From assembly GCA_937876095.1 (NCBI GenBank), contig CALFIE010000107.1, forward strand, positions 1-28,740: a stretch of 28,740 nucleotides of DNA, read 5' to 3'. The notes below the pieces were generated by a model, which worked only from the letters and a program-made list of their open reading frames with translations, had not been told where the DNA came from and made no database searches. Source of the stretch: an uncultured Flavobacteriales bacterium (lineage in GTDB: Bacteria; Bacteroidota; Bacteroidia; Flavobacteriales; Weeksellaceae). How positions within the stretch are numbered: position 1 is the stretch's first letter; each line of letters begins with the position of its first letter. Shown piece after piece: positions 25,338 through 28,740 of the stretch. Made by a program: the position numbers and the translations under genes.

Positions 25338-25446
25338 TAAAAATTTGGTGATTATTACGGTTTTTCATTGAAATTAAATAAAAATTTGTAAAGACGGTTA
25401 AAATAAAAAGTAATCTAATAAACCAAAAATCAACTTTTACAGATAG

Positions 25447-25475
25447 TTGTTTTAACTAAAAAAGATGTATTTTTG
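25447..25475 (+). promoter_or_regulatory. Promoter of the Crp/Fnr regulator
   Basis: TTG (25447-25449), an 18-nt spacer, then TATTTTTG (25468-25475) form the best -33/-7 pair in the window. A GTG in frame at 25475 overlaps the -7 element, so transcripts cannot include it. This fixes the start at ATG 25493. Confidence 0.75.
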
Positions 25476-25492
25476 TGAAAGACATCCTAACT

Positions 25493-26101
25493 ATGATCCT
25501 ATCACAAATTTTTCACTCCGATTTAGGAAAAGAAATCGAATCTGCAGGTTATATCAAAAATTTTGCGACAGGAAGTGTTTTGGTTGATTTGCACTCGTAT
25601 GTAAAAAGCATTCCGGTCGTAATATCTGGAAGTTTGAAGGTGATGAGAACCGATGATGATGGCCATGAAATCCTACTCTATTACATTACACCAGGTGAAA
25701 GTTGTATAGTTTCTATTTTAGCAGGTATGAACAACGAATCTTCCAAAATAAAAGCCATCGTAGAATCCGATGCCGAAATTATGATGATTCCTGCCGAAAA
25801 AGCCAAAGATTGGGTAAAACGTTTTCCGGAATGGACCGATTTTATTTTCACACTTTACCAAAAAAGATTTGATGAACTACTTGAAGTCGTAAATGCGGTT
25901 GCATTTCAGAAAATAGATGCAAGATTACTGCATTTACTCAAACAAAAGTCTCAACTTTACCAAAATTCTGAAATTTCAGTCACACATCAACAATTGGCAG
26001 ATGAATTGGGAATTACGCGAGAAGCAACAAGTCGTGTTCTGAAACAAATGGAAAATGAGGGAGTTTTGCAATTATCCAGAAATAAAATTCAACTTTTGTA
26101 G
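25493..26101 (+). CDS. Crp/Fnr-family transcriptional regulator
   Basis: A 202-residue DNA-binding regulator. The N-terminal cyclic-nucleotide-type beta roll spans about 20-115, and the long dimer helix follows. The winged helix-turn-helix is seen in THQQLADELGITREATSRVLKQMENEG (about 162-188). The phosphate-binding cassette lacks the Arg-Ala pattern of cAMP receptors and reads PGESCIVSI instead, as in many Bacteroidota members. No N-terminal cysteine cluster for an iron-sulfur centre exists. The effector is therefore not predictable. The start ATG 25493 was preferred over a GTG at 25475 because of the promoter position. A palindrome downstream, before pnuC, could be its own site. Confidence 0.92.
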   Translation: MILSQIFHSDLGKEIESAGYIKNFATGSVLVDLHSYVKSIPVVISGSLKVMRTDDDGHEILLYYITPGESCIVSILAGMNNESSKIKAIVESDAEIMMIPAEKAKDWVKRFPEWTDFIFTLYQKRFDELLEVVNAVAFQKIDARLLHLLKQKSQLYQNSEISVTHQQLADELGITREATSRVLKQMENEGVLQLSRNKIQLL

Positions 26102-26127
26102 TTTTTTTATTGTCAATTTCTTTGTTT

Positions 26128-26154
26128 TACTATTGTTTCAGTGTAACAATAGTA
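26128..26154. promoter_or_regulatory. Perfect 10-bp inverted repeat between the Crp/Fnr gene and pnuC
   Basis: TACTATTGTT (26128-26137) and AACAATAGTA (26145-26154) are exact reverse complements with a 7-nt spacer. It begins 27 nt after the regulator's stop and ends 21 nt before the pnuC -7 element. The half-sites TTGTT/AACAA fit a dimeric regulator, but the short TTTT after it also allows a weak terminator. Confidence 0.65.
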
Positions 26155-26174
26155 TTTTCAATTGATAAAAAAAT

Positions 26175-26182
26175 TATCTTTG
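26175..26182 (+). promoter_or_regulatory. -7 promoter element for pnuC
   Basis: TATCTTTG matches TAnnTTTG and ends only 4 nt before the ATG at 26187, so the transcript would be leaderless or nearly so. No good -33 TTG lies at 17-23 nt. Confidence 0.5.
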
Positions 26183-26186
26183 AACA

Positions 26187-26858
26187 ATGAATTTTCACGA
26201 CCTTTTTCTGAAACCTTACGAAGCATATACTCCACTCCAAATTTTTCTGGAAGCAACTGCCGCAATTTTTGGAATTTTAAGCGTTTATTTTTCTATCAAA
26301 AAAAATATTTTGGTATATCCTACCGGAATTATTTCCACTGCACTGTATGTCTATATCCTCTTCAATTTTGGACTTTTGGGAGATTGTATGATCAATGTGT
26401 ATTACACCATTATGAGTATTTATGGCTGGATTTTGTGGGCGAAAAATTCAGATGACCAAATTCATGTAGAAGTAACTTGGGCAAAGAAAAAAGAGTGGCA
26501 AAAATCGTTTGTATTATTTGTACTTTCATTAGGTTTAGTAACACTTGTTTATTACTACAAACCTGCTATCGAAAATCATTTTTCAACTTTTGGAGTTCAA
26601 CTCGGCTTAGAACATTTAGATTGGGCAAATTGGTTAGATGTATTCACCACTTCCCTATTTTTAGTTGGGATGTGGTTTATGGCAAAACGCAGAATAGAAA
26701 ACTGGATTTTTTGGATCATTGGTGACCTCATTTGTATTCCAATGATGGTTTATAAAGGTTTAGGAATCACTTCAATACAATATATGGTTTTCACGGTAAT
26801 GGCGATTGTTGGCTGGTTTGAGTGGAAAAGAAATTTGAAAAAACCACAACTTGATTAA
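26187..26858 (+). CDS. pnuC: Nicotinamide riboside transporter PnuC
   Basis: Inner-membrane facilitator that brings nicotinamide riboside (or a related pyridine nucleoside) into the cell for NAD salvage. The 223 residues have seven hydrophobic segments. The family pattern is visible in MSIYGWILWAK and in the C-terminal half, from ENWIFWIIGDLICIPM to VGWFEWKR. Some Bacteroidota homologs carry thiamine (PnuT), but no TPP-riboswitch motif lies upstream and no thiamine gene is adjacent, so the NAD precursor role is preferred. It is followed 65 nt later by dapF, which has its own promoter element. Confidence 0.92.
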   Translation: MNFHDLFLKPYEAYTPLQIFLEATAAIFGILSVYFSIKKNILVYPTGIISTALYVYILFNFGLLGDCMINVYYTIMSIYGWILWAKNSDDQIHVEVTWAKKKEWQKSFVLFVLSLGLVTLVYYYKPAIENHFSTFGVQLGLEHLDWANWLDVFTTSLFLVGMWFMAKRRIENWIFWIIGDLICIPMMVYKGLGITSIQYMVFTVMAIVGWFEWKRNLKKPQLD

Positions 26859-26896
26859 TAAATAACTTCTTCATTTCCAATCAAGATTCTTATTAG

Positions 26897-26904
26897 TATC
26901 TTTG
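26897..26904 (+). promoter_or_regulatory. Promoter element for dapF
   Basis: TATCTTTG matches TAnnTTTG, 19 nt before the ATG at 26924. TTTC at 26874-26877 lies 19 nt upstream as a weak -33 box. Confidence 0.6.
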
Positions 26905-26923
26905 CATTCCGAAAAATTAAAAA

Positions 26924-27697
26924 ATGCAAACCCTACATTTCTATAAATATCAAGGTACTGGTAACGATTTCGTTATGATTGACAATCGTGATTTGGATTT
27001 CCCAAAAGACACCGAAATTATTAAAAAAATCTGTGACAGACGCTTTGGAATTGGTGGAGACGGACTTATTTTGTTAGAAGAAGATAAAAACACCGATTTC
27101 AAAATGGTCTATTACAATTCAGACGGAAACCAAAGTACGATGTGCGGAAACGGAGGAAGATGTTTGGTAGCTTTTGCCCATTTTTTAGATATTTTTGAAG
27201 AGAAATGCACTTTCACAGCAATTGATGGACTTCACGAAGCCGAAATCAAAAACGGAATGGTGAAACTCAAAATGATTGATGTAAAAAATATAGAAAATGA
27301 CGGCGAAAATTTCGTTTTGAATACAGGTTCTCCACATTTTGTGAAAATGGTGACCGATATCAGCAATTATCCCGTGTATAAAAACGGACACGACATTCGC
27401 AATTCTGAAAAGTACAAAAAAGAAGGAATCAATGTAAATTTTCTGGAAGAAATGTGCGAAAATAATATTTTCGTGCGTACGTATGAGCGCGGTGTAGAAG
27501 ACGAAACCTACAGTTGCGGAACCGGAGTTACTGCAGCTGCATTGGTCTATCTCCTCAACAATTCTCAAAAATCAGTTGCCATAGAAACTTTGGGCGGAAA
27601 TCTGAAAGTTCATGCCGAAAAAAACGAGCAAGGTTTCCAAAATATTTGGTTAGAAGGTCCTGCAAAACAGGTTTTCAAAGGGGAAATAATAACTTAG
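26924..27697 (+). CDS. dapF: Diaminopimelate epimerase
   Basis: Cofactor-independent racemase converting LL- to meso-diaminopimelate in the lysine and peptidoglycan pathway, cytosolic. The 257 residues show both catalytic cysteines: Cys74 in STMCGNGGRC and Cys198 in YSCGTGVTAAA. The N-terminal KYQGTGNDFVMID is the standard opening. The length is slightly short of the usual 270-280, with no visible loss of the active site. The next gene, mltG, is also a cell-wall gene, 130 nt downstream. Confidence 0.97.
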   Translation: MQTLHFYKYQGTGNDFVMIDNRDLDFPKDTEIIKKICDRRFGIGGDGLILLEEDKNTDFKMVYYNSDGNQSTMCGNGGRCLVAFAHFLDIFEEKCTFTAIDGLHEAEIKNGMVKLKMIDVKNIENDGENFVLNTGSPHFVKMVTDISNYPVYKNGHDIRNSEKYKKEGINVNFLEEMCENNIFVRTYERGVEDETYSCGTGVTAAALVYLLNNSQKSVAIETLGGNLKVHAEKNEQGFQNIWLEGPAKQVFKGEIIT

Positions 27698-27827
27698 ACT
27701 TGAGATTTCAAACAACAGATTTCAATTTTTTTGAAATATTTTGTTTGTACTAAAGTAAAAATAAATGTAAAATTCTTTAATAAGTATAAAAGTCTGATGT
27801 CTGACATCTTTAATTTAAACACAATTT

Positions 27828-28740
27828 ATGAAAAAAGGTTGTTCTTTAGCCGTAATTTTCGGCTTACTAATCCTGATTGTTGCAGGATTTTTTGGTTTCA
27901 AATACTATAAAAAAATGTACAGTAACAATGTAGCAAAAGAAGGTTACATTCTAATTCCTCACGGAGCCAATTTCAATGCGATTGTAGATTCTATTTCGCC
28001 TTACCTTACTAATAAAAAAGAGTTTGAAGAAGTTGCGAAAAGCAAAAATATGAACCGATTTTTCAGTGCAGGTAGATATCGTATAAAATCTGGGAGCAGC
28101 AACACCGATTTGGTAAATATGATCAAAGCAGGAAACCAAACCGAAAACACCTTCAGAATTGGAGATTTTTTTGATGTGTTCCAAATGATTGGTAAAGTCA
28201 CCAAGAAAACCGAACTCGATTCACTTAGATTTGCAACCGATCTCAACAAAATTGCTCAGCAAAAAGGTTTCAATAATGCCGAAGATTTGAAAACTTATTT
28301 TTTTAGTGATACCTACAACTTTTTCTGGACGGTAACTCCGCAAGAATTTTTCAAAAAATTTGAAGATCAATACAACGAATTTTGGAATGCAGAGAGAATT
28401 CAAAAAGAAAAAAAATCTGGACTTAGTAGAAACCAAATCTATGCTCTAGCTTCTCTAGTTTTCAAAGAAACTGGTGGTAAACCAGACGAAATGAAAACCG
28501 TTGCAGGTTTGTACCTCAATAGATATCACAAAGGAATGAAATTGCAGAGTGATCCTACTGTAATTTACGCAGTTTCTAAAAAATCGAATTTTACACAACC
28601 ACCAATCAGAAGAGTCCTTTACAAAGATCTCAGAGAACCATCACCTTACAACACCTATGCAAACACAGGAATTCCACCTGGTCCGATTTGTATTGTAGAT
28701 AAAAATTCGGTAGATGCAGTACTTGATGCCGAGAAAAACA
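27828..28740 (+). CDS. mltG: Endolytic murein transglycosylase MltG (5' part)
   Basis: Partial gene; the frame is open from ATG 27828 to the window end (304 codons and one base). The product is a membrane-anchored enzyme that cuts nascent peptidoglycan glycan strands. Residues 5-24 form the N-terminal membrane anchor. The YceG-like catalytic domain shows ASLVFKETGG with Glu214 as the likely catalytic glutamate, LQSDPTVIYAV (239-249) and SPYNTYANTGIPPGP (272-286), which are family motifs. The glutamate two places before the catalytic one, common in homologs as VEKET, is Phe212 here. The upstream 130 nt hold a weak ATTTCAA/TTGAAAT hairpin and a small palindrome GATGTC-t-GACATC (27796-27808). 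Confidence 0.93.
   Translation, partial: MKKGCSLAVIFGLLILIVAGFFGFKYYKKMYSNNVAKEGYILIPHGANFNAIVDSISPYLTNKKEFEEVAKSKNMNRFFSAGRYRIKSGSSNTDLVNMIKAGNQTENTFRIGDFFDVFQMIGKVTKKTELDSLRFATDLNKIAQQKGFNNAEDLKTYFFSDTYNFFWTVTPQEFFKKFEDQYNEFWNAERIQKEKKSGLSRNQIYALASLVFKETGGKPDEMKTVAGLYLNRYHKGMKLQSDPTVIYAVSKKSNFTQPPIRRVLYKDLREPSPYNTYANTGIPPGPICIVDKNSVDAVLDAEKN

Noticed and set aside
25475..25492. GTG start adding six residues to the Crp/Fnr regulator
   Set aside because: The GTG overlaps the -7 promoter element, so it would not be in the transcript.
26100..26186. Possible TPP riboswitch upstream of pnuC
   Set aside because: No CUGAGA-type conserved core and too little space; only a simple inverted repeat is present.
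26162..26455. 97-codon frame starting before pnuC on the same strand
   Set aside because: Starts with TTG upstream of the -7 element and encodes an out-of-frame Phe/Cys/Tyr-rich shadow of PnuC.
27719..27737. Hairpin ATTTCAA/TTGAAAT after dapF as terminator
   Set aside because: A 7-bp AT-rich stem with no G-C core; too weak to list as a separate terminator.
1..28740. Mobile elements, CRISPR arrays, toxin-antitoxin or phage genes
   Set aside because: No transposase, integrase, spaced repeats or phage proteins were found on either strand; gene style is uniform across the window.

Overview
The window looks like a chromosomal segment from a low-GC Bacteroidota, most likely class Flavobacteriia and probably Weeksellaceae (Chryseobacterium/Cloacibacterium-like). 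The evidence is AT-rich intergenic DNA, almost no Shine-Dalgarno sequences, many start-proximal matches to the Bacteroidota -7 promoter element TAnnTTTG, a short primary sigma factor of 288 residues lacking region 1.1, and several protein families typical of the group. No tRNA, rRNA, CRISPR array, insertion sequence or prophage was seen. Naming below the class is inference.

Region 1 (123-10865, all + strand) is the most distinctive part: outer-membrane porin, an MHS-type major facilitator with an extra 160-residue periplasmic loop, a two-helix small membrane protein, a second two-helix small protein overlapping a sodium-solute-symporter/histidine-kinase fusion (CbrA/CrbS type), a stand-alone receiver protein, a propionyl-CoA synthetase-like enzyme and acetyl-CoA synthetase. 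Together they read as a short-chain carboxylate module: outer-membrane entry, inner-membrane uptake, sensing, and activation to acyl-CoA. A terminator-like hairpin at 3652-3677 may split it into transport and sensing/activation units.

Region 2 (10866-16864) holds an orphan 143-residue protein with its own promoter and terminator, the bifunctional Rel/SpoT alarmone enzyme, the NhaA Na+/H+ antiporter, and a divergent brkB-like/rlmH pair with interlocked promoters. A palindromic REP-like element closes the segment.

Region 3 (16868-20070, - strand) carries a secreted TPR protein, a PAP2 phosphatase in an operon with tatA, and a TetA-type efflux transporter, divergent from rpoD (20200-21066). Region 4 (21202-26101) has the two subunits of a 3-oxoacid CoA-transferase, a secreted BNR/Ycf48-like propeller, an APC-family amino-acid permease, and a Crp/Fnr regulator.

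Region 5 (26187-28740) has pnuC, dapF and the 5' part of mltG, running off the window end. DapF supplies meso-diaminopimelate for peptidoglycan and MltG cuts glycan strands. Most genes are ordinary core genes. The carboxylate module, its unusual transporter loop, its output-less response regulator, and the dense set of intergenic palindromes and promoters are the points most worth following up.
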